DNA of 64,000 bases from JABFRJ01 sp964389095 (GCA_964389095.1 CAYMEB010000001.1:1-64000); one strand, 5' to 3'; shown: positions 23,937 through 34,932, counted from the first letter of the stretch. The notes: a model not told the origin generated them from the sequence alone. A program made the numbers and translations.

Positions 23937-24989
23937 TCAGTCGTCCGTATCCGCCGCGCGGCGGCGTTTGACCCGGGTGCGCCACTTGGACGGTGGATGG
24001 GCGTCGGCCACCTTCACGACCTTTGCGGCATCGGCATAGACCTTCATTTCGGCCGCGATCGGTTGGACGGGTACGCCGGCGGTGACCGCTGCGATGTGCT
24101 GCGGACCGGCGGCGCCGTAGAACGGCAGCAGTTGCTTGCCCGACCGCTTCTGTGCCTCGGTTTTGGCGACCTGCGCCTTGTAATCGTCGAGCAGGGCCGC
24201 CTCGGCGACGTGAGTGGCTTTCGCGGTCATGTGCACCACGCGGTAGCCGCGTGATTTGAGTTCGTCGAGCAGAGTCGGCAGGACCTTCGCAGCCACGGCC
24301 TTGATGTCGTGGAAGAGAACGATGCCGCCTTTTCGGGCCTCGATCTTGGCCAGGGTCTCTCGCAGAAGCCGGTCGCCGTTGGAGATGTAGCTGTCGTTGG
24401 AGACGACGTCGACGGTGAAGGTCGCGACCTTGCGCGCTTGGAGATGGGCCAGCATCTCGGCGGAATCCGACAGCCCCGGGAAACGGAAGAACGGAGCGAT
24501 GGGCACGCCGGCTGCTGCGGCGACTGCTGCGAAGCCGCGCTCGATTTCGGCGGTGGAAACGTCGAGTGCCCGGCGGCGCAGATCCAAGGGATGCGACCAG
24601 GTGTGTGTGCCCATCGTATGTCCGCGCGCGATTACCTCGCGGACCATTTCCGGGTAAGCGACGGCCATTCTGCCGACCGAGAAGAAGGTGGCGCGCGTGC
24701 AGTGCGCATCGAGTGTGTCGAGGATCGAGCGTGTGATCCAGGGCATCGGCCCATCGTCGAAGGTCAGAACGACCTCCATGGGCTGCAGGAAATCCGCCTG
24801 GCGGGGGTAGCGGGTGTGGTTGCCGTAGAGCGGCCCGGTGGAGGCGTCGATCTCGACGATCCGCTTGAGGCCGATGGCGCCCGGCTTCGGGCAAGCCATG
24901 GACGCCACCGCGGAGCCGACCGCGAAGAGCGCGAGAGTGGCCATTAGGGAAGCGGCGCGCCGCCATCTGTTCGGTCGTCCTTCGGCCAT
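23937..24989 (-). CDS. Secreted NodB-type polysaccharide deacetylase
   Basis: A 350-residue exported enzyme of carbohydrate esterase family 4. A signal peptide or anchor (RRAASLMATLALFAVGSAVAS) occupies about residues 11-31. The NodB domain spans about 60-255 with motif 1 TFDDGP, motif 2 HTWSH with both His ligands, and motif 3 RFPG. The last 95 residues are a helical, basic tail ending in RTRVKRRR. The start is ambiguous among Met codons at 25058, 25001 and 24989; 24989 has a GGAG site at suitable distance. Likely acts on an N-acetylated or O-acetylated envelope glycan. It precedes the PRMT-like gene. Confidence 0.82.
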   Translation of the reverse strand: MAEGRPNRWRRAASLMATLALFAVGSAVASMACPKPGAIGLKRIVEIDASTGPLYGNHTRYPRQADFLQPMEVVLTFDDGPMPWITRSILDTLDAHCTRATFFSVGRMAVAYPEMVREVIARGHTMGTHTWSHPLDLRRRALDVSTAEIERGFAAVAAAAGVPIAPFFRFPGLSDSAEMLAHLQARKVATFTVDVVSNDSYISNGDRLLRETLAKIEARKGGIVLFHDIKAVAAKVLPTLLDELKSRGYRVVHMTAKATHVAEAALLDDYKAQVAKTEAQKRSGKQLLPFYGAAGPQHIAAVTAGVPVQPIAAEMKVYADAAKVVKVADAHPPSKWRTRVKRRRAADTDD

Positions 24990-25215
24990 GTCCTCGATCA
25001 TCTCCAGTGCCAGCCGCCGTGTGGCGCGAACCATCGTGGACCCGCCGGGCGGGGGCAAGCCCCGTCTGGCCCGACCGCGACACTATTGCGCGATACTGTG
25101 ATGCGCCGCACACGTCCGGCCGCTGGGCGGTCCTGCCCGCCTGCCCCTTGCCAACGGATGTGCCAGCGCGCATCCAATGATCGGGACGGGAACGTGAGGG
25201 GAGCGGCGTCAGTCC

Positions 25216-26832
25216 ATGAGTTCGAGCGAGTACGATTACGTTGTGGTCGGCGCCGGGTCCGCCGGGTGTGTGCTTGCCAATCGCCTTTCCGAGGACAGCA
25301 GCGTCAGCGTGGCGCTGCTGGAAGCCGGCGGCCGCGACACCAATCCGTGGATCCATATTCCGGCCGGGTACTACCGCAACGTCATGAATCCCGCTGTCAC
25401 CTGGCAGTTCGGATCGGGCCCGGAGCCGCACCTGGGCGGCCGTATCGTCAACTGGCCGCGCGGACGCGTGCTGGGCGGCTCCTCCGCGATCAACGGGTTG
25501 CTCTATGTGCGTGGACAGCACCAGGACTATGACGTGTGGCGCCAGCTCGGAAATACGGGCTGGTCGTTCCGGGACGTATTGCCGTATTTCCGCAAGGCCG
25601 AGGATCAGGTGCGCGGCGAAAGCGAGCTCCACGGCGTCGGCGGTCCGCTCGGCGTCGACGACGTGCGGATGCACAACGAGGTCTGCGAGGCGTTCGTGAA
25701 GTCCTGCGTGGCGGAGGGCATCCCTTTCACTGACGACTTCAACGGACCGAGCCAGGAAGGCGTCGGCTACTATCAGCTCACGAACCGCAACGGGCGGCGT
25801 TGCTCTACCGCGGTCGGGTATCTCCATCCCGTCAAATCCCGGCGCAATCTTCATGTCGTCACCCGCGCCGAGGCGGAATCGCTCGAACTCGACGGGCGCC
25901 GGGTAACTGGAGTGCGGGCGAAGGTCGCAGGCAAATCGCAGCTCGTGCGCGCGCGCCGCGAAGTCGTTCTCGCCGCCGGCGCGATCGGCTCGCCAGTCTT
26001 GCTGGAGCGCTCGGGCATCGGAGCCGCTGAGGTTCTCGCCGCTGCGGGTATCCCCATCAGGCACGAACTGCCGGGCGTCGGCGAGAACCTGCAGGATCAT
26101 TATCAGGCGCGCCTTGTCTACGAGTGCACTGCGCGCGGTTCGCTCAACGAGGTCTGGCACAGCCGCTGGCTGCAGCTCACGAGCGGCCTGGAGTACATTT
26201 TCCGGCGTCGCGGCATCCTGACGATCGGCGCCGGCGTGGTCGGCGTCTTCGCGAAGTCGCATCCGAGCCTGGAGACGCCGGACATCCAGTTCCATTTCAT
26301 TCCGCTCTCGGCGGACGGACCTGGGCAAGGGCTGCACCCGTTCCCCGGCGTGATCGTGTCCGTCTGCCAATTGCGGCCGGAAAGCCGAGGGGCGATCCAC
26401 GTCAAGAGTGCGAACCCGTCCGAGCCGCCTGCGATCGTGTCGAACTATCTCGAGGCTGAAATCGACCGGCGCGTCCTGCTCGAGGCGCTGCGGATGGCGC
26501 GCCGCATCGTCAAGCATCCCCCGTTCGCCGACATCGCCGTGCGCGAGCACGTTCCTGGTGTTGGCGTCTCGACCGACGAGGCGCTGATGGAGTTCGCCAA
26601 GTCCAAGGGCACGACGATCTTCCACCCGGTCGGCACCTGCAAAATGGGCAACGATCGCCTGGCTGTGGTCGATGCGCGGCTGCGGGTGCAGGGGCTGGAA
26701 GGGCTGCGCGTCGCCGATGGCGCAATCATGCCGACGCTGGTGTCGGGCAACACCAACGCGCCGATCGTGATGATCGCGGAGAAAGCTGCCGACATGATGA
26801 AGGAAGATGCCGCGCGAGCGCAGGCTGCCTAG
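25216..26832 (+). CDS. GMC-family FAD oxidoreductase (choline dehydrogenase-like)
   Basis: A 538-residue flavoprotein of the glucose-methanol-choline family. The FAD ADP-binding motif VVVGAGSAGCVLANRL begins at residue 9, GMC signature 1 (GRVLGGSSAINGLLYVRG, in parts) is near 85-102, and the second signature AAGAIGSPVLLERSGIG near 255. The catalytic HPVGTCKMG His is present near 475 and Asn in SGNTNAP near 515. Specific substrate alcohol cannot be read from sequence. It is divergent from the deacetylase gene and 57 bases upstream of a crotonase gene, suggesting a shared catabolic role for alcohols or side chains. Confidence 0.9.
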   Translation: MSSSEYDYVVVGAGSAGCVLANRLSEDSSVSVALLEAGGRDTNPWIHIPAGYYRNVMNPAVTWQFGSGPEPHLGGRIVNWPRGRVLGGSSAINGLLYVRGQHQDYDVWRQLGNTGWSFRDVLPYFRKAEDQVRGESELHGVGGPLGVDDVRMHNEVCEAFVKSCVAEGIPFTDDFNGPSQEGVGYYQLTNRNGRRCSTAVGYLHPVKSRRNLHVVTRAEAESLELDGRRVTGVRAKVAGKSQLVRARREVVLAAGAIGSPVLLERSGIGAAEVLAAAGIPIRHELPGVGENLQDHYQARLVYECTARGSLNEVWHSRWLQLTSGLEYIFRRRGILTIGAGVVGVFAKSHPSLETPDIQFHFIPLSADGPGQGLHPFPGVIVSVCQLRPESRGAIHVKSANPSEPPAIVSNYLEAEIDRRVLLEALRMARRIVKHPPFADIAVREHVPGVGVSTDEALMEFAKSKGTTIFHPVGTCKMGNDRLAVVDARLRVQGLEGLRVADGAIMPTLVSGNTNAPIVMIAEKAADMMKEDAARAQAA

Positions 26833-26889
26833 TGTTGTCGTGCCCGCACGGTCGGGCCGGCGCCGAGTTTTGATCGAGGAGGAAATCAG

Positions 26890-27675
26890 GTGCCCGAACC
26901 CGTCGTACTCGTGGAGAAGGATGGCAGCGGCTGCGCCGTCGTCACGCTCAATCGCCCCAAGGCACTCAATGCGCTCTCGCGCGAACTCCGTCGTGTTCTA
27001 GTCGAGACCTTCGATGGACTGCGTGAGGATCCTGCTGCCCGCGTCATCGTCCTGACGGGAGCCGGCCGCGGTTTCTGCGCTGGGCTCGATCTCAAGGAGT
27101 TGGGCAGCGGTGGAGGCGATCGCGTCGCCGTCGCTTCGAGCGAGCGGCGCAGCGTGCTGGAAGCGATGAGCGAGTTTCCCGGGCCGATCATCGGCGCGAT
27201 CAACGGCCCGGCGGTTACAGGCGGTTTCGAATTGGCCCTCGCGTGCGACGTGCTGATCGCATCGAGCGAAGCGAGGTTCGCGGACACTCATGCCCGCGTC
27301 GGACTGATGCCCGGTTGGGGGCTCTCTCAGAAGTTGCCGCGGCTGGTGGGAGTGTACCGGGCCAAGGAAATCTCGCTGACCGGGAATTTCGTGACGGCGG
27401 CCGAGGCTGACCGGATCGGACTGGTCAATCGCGTGGTCGCGCCCGGCGAGTTGCTGGCGACGGCGCGACGTCTGGCGAGCGACATGCTCTCGGCCGAGCC
27501 GCACATGCTGCGCAACATGAAGAAGATGATCGACGACGGTTTCGCCATGGACCTCGGTGATGCGCTCGTGTTCGAGCGTGCGGTGAGCCGCCTGAGCAAC
27601 GGCGCGGTGCGGTCCAACGAGATCGAGCAACGCCGCGAAGCGGTACGCGCGAGGGGGCAATCCCAGAAAACCTGA
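26890..27675 (+). CDS. Enoyl-CoA hydratase/isomerase family protein
   Basis: A 261-residue crotonase-fold protein starting at GTG 26890, which has a near-perfect GAGGAGGAAAT site upstream. Oxyanion-hole segments GRGFCAGLDL (about 59-68) and NGPAVTGGFELAL (about 105-117) are intact. Glu114 matches the first catalytic Glu of enoyl-CoA hydratase (Glu144 in the rat enzyme), but the second one (Glu164) is replaced by His134 in FADTHARVG. Such members often perform isomerase, hydrolase or other crotonase chemistry or are plain hydratases of unknown efficiency. It follows the GMC gene on the same strand. Confidence 0.88.
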   Translation: MPEPVVLVEKDGSGCAVVTLNRPKALNALSRELRRVLVETFDGLREDPAARVIVLTGAGRGFCAGLDLKELGSGGGDRVAVASSERRSVLEAMSEFPGPIIGAINGPAVTGGFELALACDVLIASSEARFADTHARVGLMPGWGLSQKLPRLVGVYRAKEISLTGNFVTAAEADRIGLVNRVVAPGELLATARRLASDMLSAEPHMLRNMKKMIDDGFAMDLGDALVFERAVSRLSNGAVRSNEIEQRREAVRARGQSQKT

Positions 27676-27809
27676 TCGCCAGCCTGCCGTTCAGCTTGGA
27701 ACGGAGTACGGACCAGGCGCGCTGATCGCTCGGGAGCGGGGTGCTGCGGGCTCGAGACGATCACGCACGGGCGTCGTGGACATGCCGATCGACGCGCGCC
27801 GCCACTGCT

Positions 27810-30176
27810 TCAGCCGGCGAAGTCCACGGCCTGGCCGGGGCGTGGCGTGGTGACCCGCCATGCCGATTGTGGGGGAATCTGCAACGCTCCTCCCGAGCGC
27901 TCCATGTGGACGCTCGCGCGATTCGCGGTCCAGCTCAGGTCGATTGCGAGATCGAGGAATGCGCCCGTCTCCGCCGGCCAGGCGAGACCGTCATCCTCGA
28001 AATGGCGGCCACGGCCGCGTCCGGTCGCTTCCGTGGTTGCCAGATAGAGCTGGCGGGCAGGGGCATCGTGTGGTCTGACGCACGGCGTTGCGTCCGCAAG
28101 GACCAGCGCTGCGCCGGCGCGCACGAAGACAGGTGGGCGCCCCAGCGGCGCCTCGACGGTCACGGTCGTCCCGCCGGCATGGTGCGCGCCGGTATGGAAA
28201 TCGATCCAGCCGCACGCGGTGCGGGGAAGGTACTGGGTCTTTGCGCGTTCGCCCTCGGTGACGACCGGCGAGAAGAGCACTTCGGGGCCGAGCATCAGCG
28301 CATCGTGTTCCGCGAAGCAATTCGTGTCGTCCGGAAAATCGTATAACAGCGGCCGGATGATCGGCTCGCCGTCTCGATGGTACTGATAGGCACGCGTGTA
28401 CATTAGCGGCAGGAACGTGGTCCGCAAGTGAAGCGCGGAGCGGATGCTGTCCGTCGTTTCCGGATAGAGCCAGGGCGTCGTCGCGGCGGTCCAGTCTGAG
28501 GCCACGTGCGGCTTCCACGAGTTCATCACCGCGCGCGGATGCAAGGCCATCATTTCGACGAAGCGGCAGAGCAGTTCGGGGCCCGGCCGCGGTCCGGTGA
28601 AGCCACCGATGTCGTGGCCGATGTTGGACTGGCCGGAGAGCGCCAACGATAGGCCGTTGCGAAGGTTCCATTTCAAGGTGTGCCAGGAGGTGGCATTGTC
28701 CCCGGTCCAGGTTTCGCCATAGCGCTGGATACCGACGGGACCGGCGCGCGTTATCGTGAAGGGGCGTGTCGCACGATCGTGGTCGCGGTTCGCCTCGTAG
28801 GTGGCGCGCGTCATGAGCAGGGCGTGCAGCGGGCGCGTCGCCGTCGCATCGAGCGACTGTCCGAACCCCGTGGCCGTCGCGTCGTCCCGCCCGATCTCGT
28901 GCTCGTTGTTGTCGTTCCAGCCTGCTGTGAAACCGACATCGAGAACTTGCACTTTGAAGCGGTCCTGCCACCAGCGCACGGTCTGGGGATTGGAGAAATC
29001 GAGGTAGGAGCCCATGCCATCCCAGAACTGCTCCAGCACAGGTTGGCCGGCGGCGTCCTTGATGAAGCCGCCTGCGGATCTGACGCTTGCGTAGTCGGGA
29101 TGGTCGTCGATCAGAACGGGTTTCAGGTTGGCGACCGTCGGAAGGTCCATTCCTCGCAGCTTCGCGAAGAGCGCCTTGGGGTCTGGAAACTTCTCGCGGT
29201 TCCAGGTGAAGACGTAGCGGCGCTTTCCGCGGCTCGAATAGCCGGAGCCGAAGTGGATAGCGCTGATGGGAATGTCTTCGGCGCGGCAGCGGTCGGCGAA
29301 GCGCGCGATCGCTTCCTGGGCGCGCGCGTCGTCGGCATGATGCATGGACGTGAACGCGAAACCGAACGACCATCTCGGCGGCAGGGCTGGCCGGCCGGTG
29401 AGCAAGGTGAAGCGCTTGACCACGGCGGCGATATCGGGGCCGGCGATCAGCCACAGATCGAGTGCCGGCTCCTCGCATTCGACGTAGCGATAGATGCCGT
29501 GGTAATTTGAGCGTTCCTGCCCGACATCGAAGGTCATCGGCGCCAGCGTGTCGTAGAACAGGCCGCCGGCCACGGCCGCATCCGGCGCGCCGGACCGCAC
29601 GATCATGAACGGCACATGCTTGTACTGGGGGTCGCCGAGTTCGGCGTCGTAACCGAGCGCATCGAGCTGCAACAGCCGGAACCGCCGTCCCGTGCGGTCG
29701 AGACGTCCGGTCTTGTCTCCGAGCGCGAAGTGCATGTCCGCCGGCTCCCGGCGCTGAAAATGGCGCACGTGCCGTCCGCCATCGACCAACGCAAAGCCGC
29801 CTGTGTTGCGATCGCAGACCCAAGGCACCCAGCCATCACCCACGCGCTGCTCGATCTCTATCCGCACAGGGGCGAGCGTGAGCCTGACCCGGAAGCTGCC
29901 GGCAGTGAGCTGGTGCGCGGCGTCGGTTGCTTCCAATCGTACCGAGGGCGGGGCAAAGCCCGTCATGTCGCTGCGCTGCCGCCCTTCCCACGGGGTGTCT
30001 CCCTCCGGTGCGATCATCCAGGTGCGATCGACGGGAAAGCCCGTGTCGGGCACGAGCGAGATCCGCAACAGATGGTCGCCCATGGCCCGGATCGAAAGGC
30101 GCATTGAGGCGTCCAGCGGAGCATCGAGCCCGTGCGCGTGCGGCGTCACCGGCCCTTGGGACTTGAGGATGCGCAT
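27810..30176 (-). CDS. Glycoside hydrolase family 31 (alpha-glucosidase/alpha-xylosidase type)
   Basis: A 788-residue GH31 enzyme. An N-terminal beta domain (about 1-250, galactose mutarotase-like) with RFRLLQLDALGY precedes the TIM barrel (about 265-620). The nucleophile Asp is in FTAGWNDNNEHEIG (the WxDxNE block) and the acid/base Asp in RYGETWTGDNATSWH; C-terminal beta domains follow, with the RP-rich PIIRPLLYDFPDD near 615. There is no signal peptide, so it acts on imported oligosaccharide in the cytoplasm. It is the last gene of the ABC operon, 17 bases downstream of the ATPase. Whether it prefers glucosides or xylosides cannot be read from these motifs. Confidence 0.9.
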   Translation of the reverse strand: MRILKSQGPVTPHAHGLDAPLDASMRLSIRAMGDHLLRISLVPDTGFPVDRTWMIAPEGDTPWEGRQRSDMTGFAPPSVRLEATDAAHQLTAGSFRVRLTLAPVRIEIEQRVGDGWVPWVCDRNTGGFALVDGGRHVRHFQRREPADMHFALGDKTGRLDRTGRRFRLLQLDALGYDAELGDPQYKHVPFMIVRSGAPDAAVAGGLFYDTLAPMTFDVGQERSNYHGIYRYVECEEPALDLWLIAGPDIAAVVKRFTLLTGRPALPPRWSFGFAFTSMHHADDARAQEAIARFADRCRAEDIPISAIHFGSGYSSRGKRRYVFTWNREKFPDPKALFAKLRGMDLPTVANLKPVLIDDHPDYASVRSAGGFIKDAAGQPVLEQFWDGMGSYLDFSNPQTVRWWQDRFKVQVLDVGFTAGWNDNNEHEIGRDDATATGFGQSLDATATRPLHALLMTRATYEANRDHDRATRPFTITRAGPVGIQRYGETWTGDNATSWHTLKWNLRNGLSLALSGQSNIGHDIGGFTGPRPGPELLCRFVEMMALHPRAVMNSWKPHVASDWTAATTPWLYPETTDSIRSALHLRTTFLPLMYTRAYQYHRDGEPIIRPLLYDFPDDTNCFAEHDALMLGPEVLFSPVVTEGERAKTQYLPRTACGWIDFHTGAHHAGGTTVTVEAPLGRPPVFVRAGAALVLADATPCVRPHDAPARQLYLATTEATGRGRGRHFEDDGLAWPAETGAFLDLAIDLSWTANRASVHMERSGGALQIPPQSAWRVTTPRPGQAVDFAG

Positions 30177-30193
30177 GCGTGGTCTCGTTGCTC

Positions 30194-31290
<1,097 letters not shown>

Positions 31291-31291
<1 letters not shown>

Positions 31292-32367
31292 CACTTGAGT
31301 CCCGTGTTGGCGATTCCGGTCGTGATGTATTTCTGGAGGAACACGAACACGAGCGTTACCGGCAGCAAGGTCAGCACGGTCATCGCAAGCAGATAATGCA
31401 TGTTGTCGTTCAGCTCGCCCTTGAAGGTGGACAGGCCGAGCTGGAGCGTGAACACCTCCGACTTCGTGAGCACGATCAGCGGCCACATGAAGTCGTTCCA
31501 GCGCCAGATCACCGAGAGGATGCCGAGGACGGCGAGAGCGGGCAGCGCCAGCGGCAGCATGATGCGCCAGAAGATGCGCCATTCGGATGCTCCGTCCATC
31601 CGTGCGGCCTCGAGCAGTTCGTCCGGGATCGTCAGCATGTACTGTCGCAGCAAGAATACACCGGTCGGGGTCGCCACCGCGGGGATGATCACGCCCCAAA
31701 GCGAATTGAACATCCCCAGGGCCTGGACGGTGAGGAACAGGGGCACCAGGATGACCGTCGGCGGGATCAGCAGCGTTGCGATGATCAGCACGACGATGCC
31801 GTCGCGGCCGCGGAACTTGTACTTCGAGAGTGCAAAGCCGGCCATGGCATTGATCAGCAGGGTGATCAGTGTCGCGACGACGGTGACGAAGGTGGAGTTC
31901 CAGAAGTAGCGCAGGAAGTTGAAGGTGCGCGTCTGCGTCGAGCCGAGCGTCGGCTCGGTATAGTTTTGAAAACGCGGGGAGAGCACGTCCCTGCGCACGA
32001 TCGTGTCGCGGGGGACCTCGAACGTCTCCGAGGGCTTGGCAAGGTCGAAGACCACGGCATTGCGTCCACGCGGGGCGACGAGCGCCACATCGGTCTTGCT
32101 GCCGTCCGCGCGAGTGAGGATGAAGACGCCCAGCGTCCTGCCGTTCCCGTCGGTTACCGTGAGCTGATCGTAGGGCAGCAGCCGCGGATCGTTCTCGACC
32201 AGCGCACGCTGTGATTTGATCGACGAGAATCCCATCCAGACCACGGGGAGCAGGACGATCAGGACGCCGAGCACGAGGTAGGCGTAAGCGAGCAAATCGG
32301 TCCAGTGGAGCTGCTCGCGGCCGCGCCGGCGGGTGAAGAAGGATGATACGTCGCCCGAGGTGATCAT
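31291..32367 (-). CDS. Sugar ABC transporter permease (MalG type)
   Basis: A 358-residue inner membrane permease of the CUT1 family. TM1 is at about residues 27-48, followed by an unusually long periplasmic segment of about 100 residues (about 50-150) before the conserved five-helix core. The EAA loop, which docks the ATPase, is EAARMDGASEWRIFWRIMLP near 250-270. The gene ends with the QKYITTGIANTGLK tail typical of MalG-like subunits. It overlaps both neighbours by one to four bases. Confidence 0.92.
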
Positions 32368-33623
32368 CCGCCCGCCTTTCTGCGCGTCAGCGCGAGTTGG
32401 ACGAGCGTCAGGAACAACAGGGCGCCCGCGACCAGCACGGAGGACGCGGCGGCCACGCCGTAGCGCTTGGCGTCACCGATGAACGCCATTTCGTAGATGT
32501 GCTGCACGATCATCTTGGTCGCCTGTCCGGGCCCGCCGCCGGTCAGCACGTAGACCTCGTCGAACACCTGGAACGCCTTGATCAGCGACAGCACCAACAC
32601 GACGATCAGCGTCGGCATCAGCAACGGCAGCGTGATGCGGAACAATTGCCGCGTCTTCGAGGTGCCGTCCATTTCAGCGGCTTCATAGAGGTCCTTGGGG
32701 ATCGCCTGCAGTCCGGCGAGCAGGATCAGCATGTAGAAGCCGAGATGCGCCCAGGTATAGACGAAGATCACCCAGAACATCGGCCAGCCCGAGCGGACGT
32801 CGATCAGCCAGTTGACGGGGCGGTAATCGGGGAGGGTCAGAAGACCGCTGCGAGCGAGAAAGACAGCCCCGACGCCCAGGCTGATCGCAAAGACATTTTC
32901 GAACATGCGAGGCAGCAACTTCGCCTTCTCCGGGTGCATCACGGGCAAGAAGCGCAGCGCAACCAGTGTGACGAACTTAGCTGGCACTTTACCCACCATC
33001 GCTCCGGCGACGAATGGGAGCCACAGTGTGTTCATGCCTGCGTTCCACCACTCGATGCCGCTATCGAGTAGTGCGTTGAGTATGCCCCGCCGCTTGAGGA
33101 TCCAGTCCCAGATCACCGCGACGACCACCGGCGACAGCATCACCGGATAGAAGTACACCGCACGCCAGAACCCGCGTGCACGGATCTCGCGGTTGAGCAC
33201 CATCGCCGTCGCCAGCGCGACGACGATCATCACCGGCACCTGCACGACAGCGAAGAACAGCGTGTTCCACACACCTGTCCAGAACGAGAAGCCGGCGACG
33301 GGGCAGGTCTTCGGGTCGAGATAGCTGGGGCAGGCCAGAAGCTCGCGGAAATTGTCGAGGCCGACGAACGGCCGTTGCGCGACCAGGGCCGAGGTTCCGC
33401 CCGTGAAGGCGATGTAGAAATTGAGGATCATCGGCCAGAACGTGAAGATGCCGAACACCGCGAGGTTCGGCAACACGAACACGTAGGCCAAGCGGTGTGT
33501 GCCGATATGGCGCTGGAGCGCCCGCAGCGGCACATCGAGGACGTTGCCCAGACCCGTCCAAACGGCGGCGAGCGGCGCGCCTAGGCCGCCGCTCGCCCTT
33601 GTCGTGTCGGGCCCACTGGTCAT
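32364..33623 (-). CDS. Sugar ABC transporter permease (MalF type) with internal insertion
   Basis: A 419-residue permease; relatives are usually about 290-330. N-terminal cytoplasmic segment about 1-43, TM1 about 45-72, conserved core with YFYPVMLSPVVVAVIW near 157-172, and the EAA loop YEAAEMDGTSKTRQLFRITLP near 313-333. Between LNALLDSG (about 189) and NWLIDVRSG (about 271) is an extra stretch of about 80 residues with another hydrophobic segment (ENVFAISLGVGAVFLARSG). Two Cys (98 and 107) in a periplasmic loop could pair. The ATG at 33623 is supported by the 25-base spacing from the binding-protein gene. Confidence 0.9.
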   Translation of the reverse strand: MTSGPDTTRASGGLGAPLAAVWTGLGNVLDVPLRALQRHIGTHRLAYVFVLPNLAVFGIFTFWPMILNFYIAFTGGTSALVAQRPFVGLDNFRELLACPSYLDPKTCPVAGFSFWTGVWNTLFFAVVQVPVMIVVALATAMVLNREIRARGFWRAVYFYPVMLSPVVVAVIWDWILKRRGILNALLDSGIEWWNAGMNTLWLPFVAGAMVGKVPAKFVTLVALRFLPVMHPEKAKLLPRMFENVFAISLGVGAVFLARSGLLTLPDYRPVNWLIDVRSGWPMFWVIFVYTWAHLGFYMLILLAGLQAIPKDLYEAAEMDGTSKTRQLFRITLPLLMPTLIVVLVLSLIKAFQVFDEVYVLTGGGPGQATKMIVQHIYEMAFIGDAKRYGVAAASSVLVAGALLFLTLVQLALTRRKAGG

Positions 33624-33648
33624 GACGCAGATACCGCCTGCGCGGCGG

Positions 33649-34932
33649 TCACTTCTTGACCGCGTTGTCGATCTCTTCCTGGATCTTCTTGTAGGCGTCC
33701 GGCAGCGTGAGGCCGCCGGTGATGGCCTGGGCGACGTAGTTGACCGTCGCATTGAAGATCGCGACGTTGCGTTGATAGGCCTGCAGCGCGTGTGCGGGCG
33801 GCAGGATCTTGGCGAAGTCCGCCGTGAACTGCTTGAGCGCGGCCTGTGTCTGCGGCGTCACCTCGTTGCCGTAGGTCAACCCTTTCTCGGCGATCCCCTT
33901 GTGCGCGGGGATCTGCACGGTGCGCTCGTAGTACTCCTTGAGGATAGGTTCGGAGGCCATGAACTGCATGACCTTGCCGACCTCGGCGGGGTGCTTGGTG
34001 CCCTTGAAAGCGACCATGGCCGCGCCACCCGGCATCGCCGAACAGCCCGCGGGGCCGCACGGTCCGGGGGCTACGATCCACTCGAATTTCTGACCGATGT
34101 CGGTCACGTATTTCTGGATCATCCACGAGCCGGCGATGTGCATCGCCACGTCGCCATTGATGAACATGTCACCCGCGTTCTTCCACTTGGCGCCCGAAGC
34201 ACCCGGCCAGATGTCCGGCGGCATCAGCCCTTCCTTGTGCCACTGCACCATCCGTTCCGCTGTCGCCTTGAAACCGTCGTCGACGACGTTGGAGGGGTTG
34301 CCCTGGACGTCGAAGTACTTGGCGCCCATCGAGACCGACATGCCTGCGAAGCGGTGGCCGGTCCGGTCCATGGCCATGCCGGCGTAGATCTTGCCCTTCT
34401 TCTGGACGTCCGCGATCGCCTTCGCCCAGTCGTCCCAGCTTGCGCCGGCGGCTGGGAGGTTCACGCCCGCCTGGTCGAACATGGTCTTGTTGACGAACGC
34501 ACCGGTGACGGTGAGCTGCGTCATGAACCCGTAGATACCCTTGTCGTCCTTGCCGACGCGCATCCAGGGCAATGTGGAGGCGAAGTTCGTCTCCCATTCC
34601 GCTGCGTTGATGTGCGGCGTCAGGTCCAGATAATACTTGTTCAGGCCGCCGAGGTTGGTCACGCGCGCCATGTCGGGCGCTTCACCTGCCTGAAGGCGCG
34701 TTTCCAACTGCTCGCGAATGACGGCGAATCCGACCTTGTCGACCGTCACCTTGATGTTCGGGTTCGCTTTCTCGAAACGGTCGAGCAGATCCCGGGCAAC
34801 GTCGCACTCGTTCGCATCGGCGTAGCAGAGGTAACGCAGATTCACCGTCTGCGCGGAAGCGCCGGATGCAAGGGCAATTCCTGCCGCAGCCAGTGCACCT
34901 GCCACAAAGCGGCGGCCGAACGTGAATGACAT
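33649..34932 (-). CDS. Sugar ABC transporter periplasmic substrate-binding protein
   Basis: A 427-residue solute-binding protein of the extracellular family 1 (maltose-binding type). Signal peptide about 1-27 (RRFVAGALAAAGIALASGASA, cleavage near ASA-Q). The mature part begins VNLRYLCYADANECD and has the usual VDKVGFAVIREQLETRLQAG (parts) and AGSWMIQKY segments. Two Cys in GPCGPAGC form a tight pair. It is the promoter-proximal gene of the operon. The ligand is likely an alpha-linked oligosaccharide because of the linked GH31 enzyme, which is an inference. Confidence 0.92.
   Translation of the reverse strand: MSFTFGRRFVAGALAAAGIALASGASAQTVNLRYLCYADANECDVARDLLDRFEKANPNIKVTVDKVGFAVIREQLETRLQAGEAPDMARVTNLGGLNKYYLDLTPHINAAEWETNFASTLPWMRVGKDDKGIYGFMTQLTVTGAFVNKTMFDQAGVNLPAAGASWDDWAKAIADVQKKGKIYAGMAMDRTGHRFAGMSVSMGAKYFDVQGNPSNVVDDGFKATAERMVQWHKEGLMPPDIWPGASGAKWKNAGDMFINGDVAMHIAGSWMIQKYVTDIGQKFEWIVAPGPCGPAGCSAMPGGAAMVAFKGTKHPAEVGKVMQFMASEPILKEYYERTVQIPAHKGIAEKGLTYGNEVTPQTQAALKQFTADFAKILPPAHALQAYQRNVAIFNATVNYVAQAITGGLTLPDAYKKIQEEIDNAVKK

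Noticed and set aside
23860..26625. A minus-strand frame of 921 codons spanning the deacetylase and GMC genes
   Set aside because: It reads through two real genes on different strands and shows only low-complexity Arg/Ala-rich sequence.
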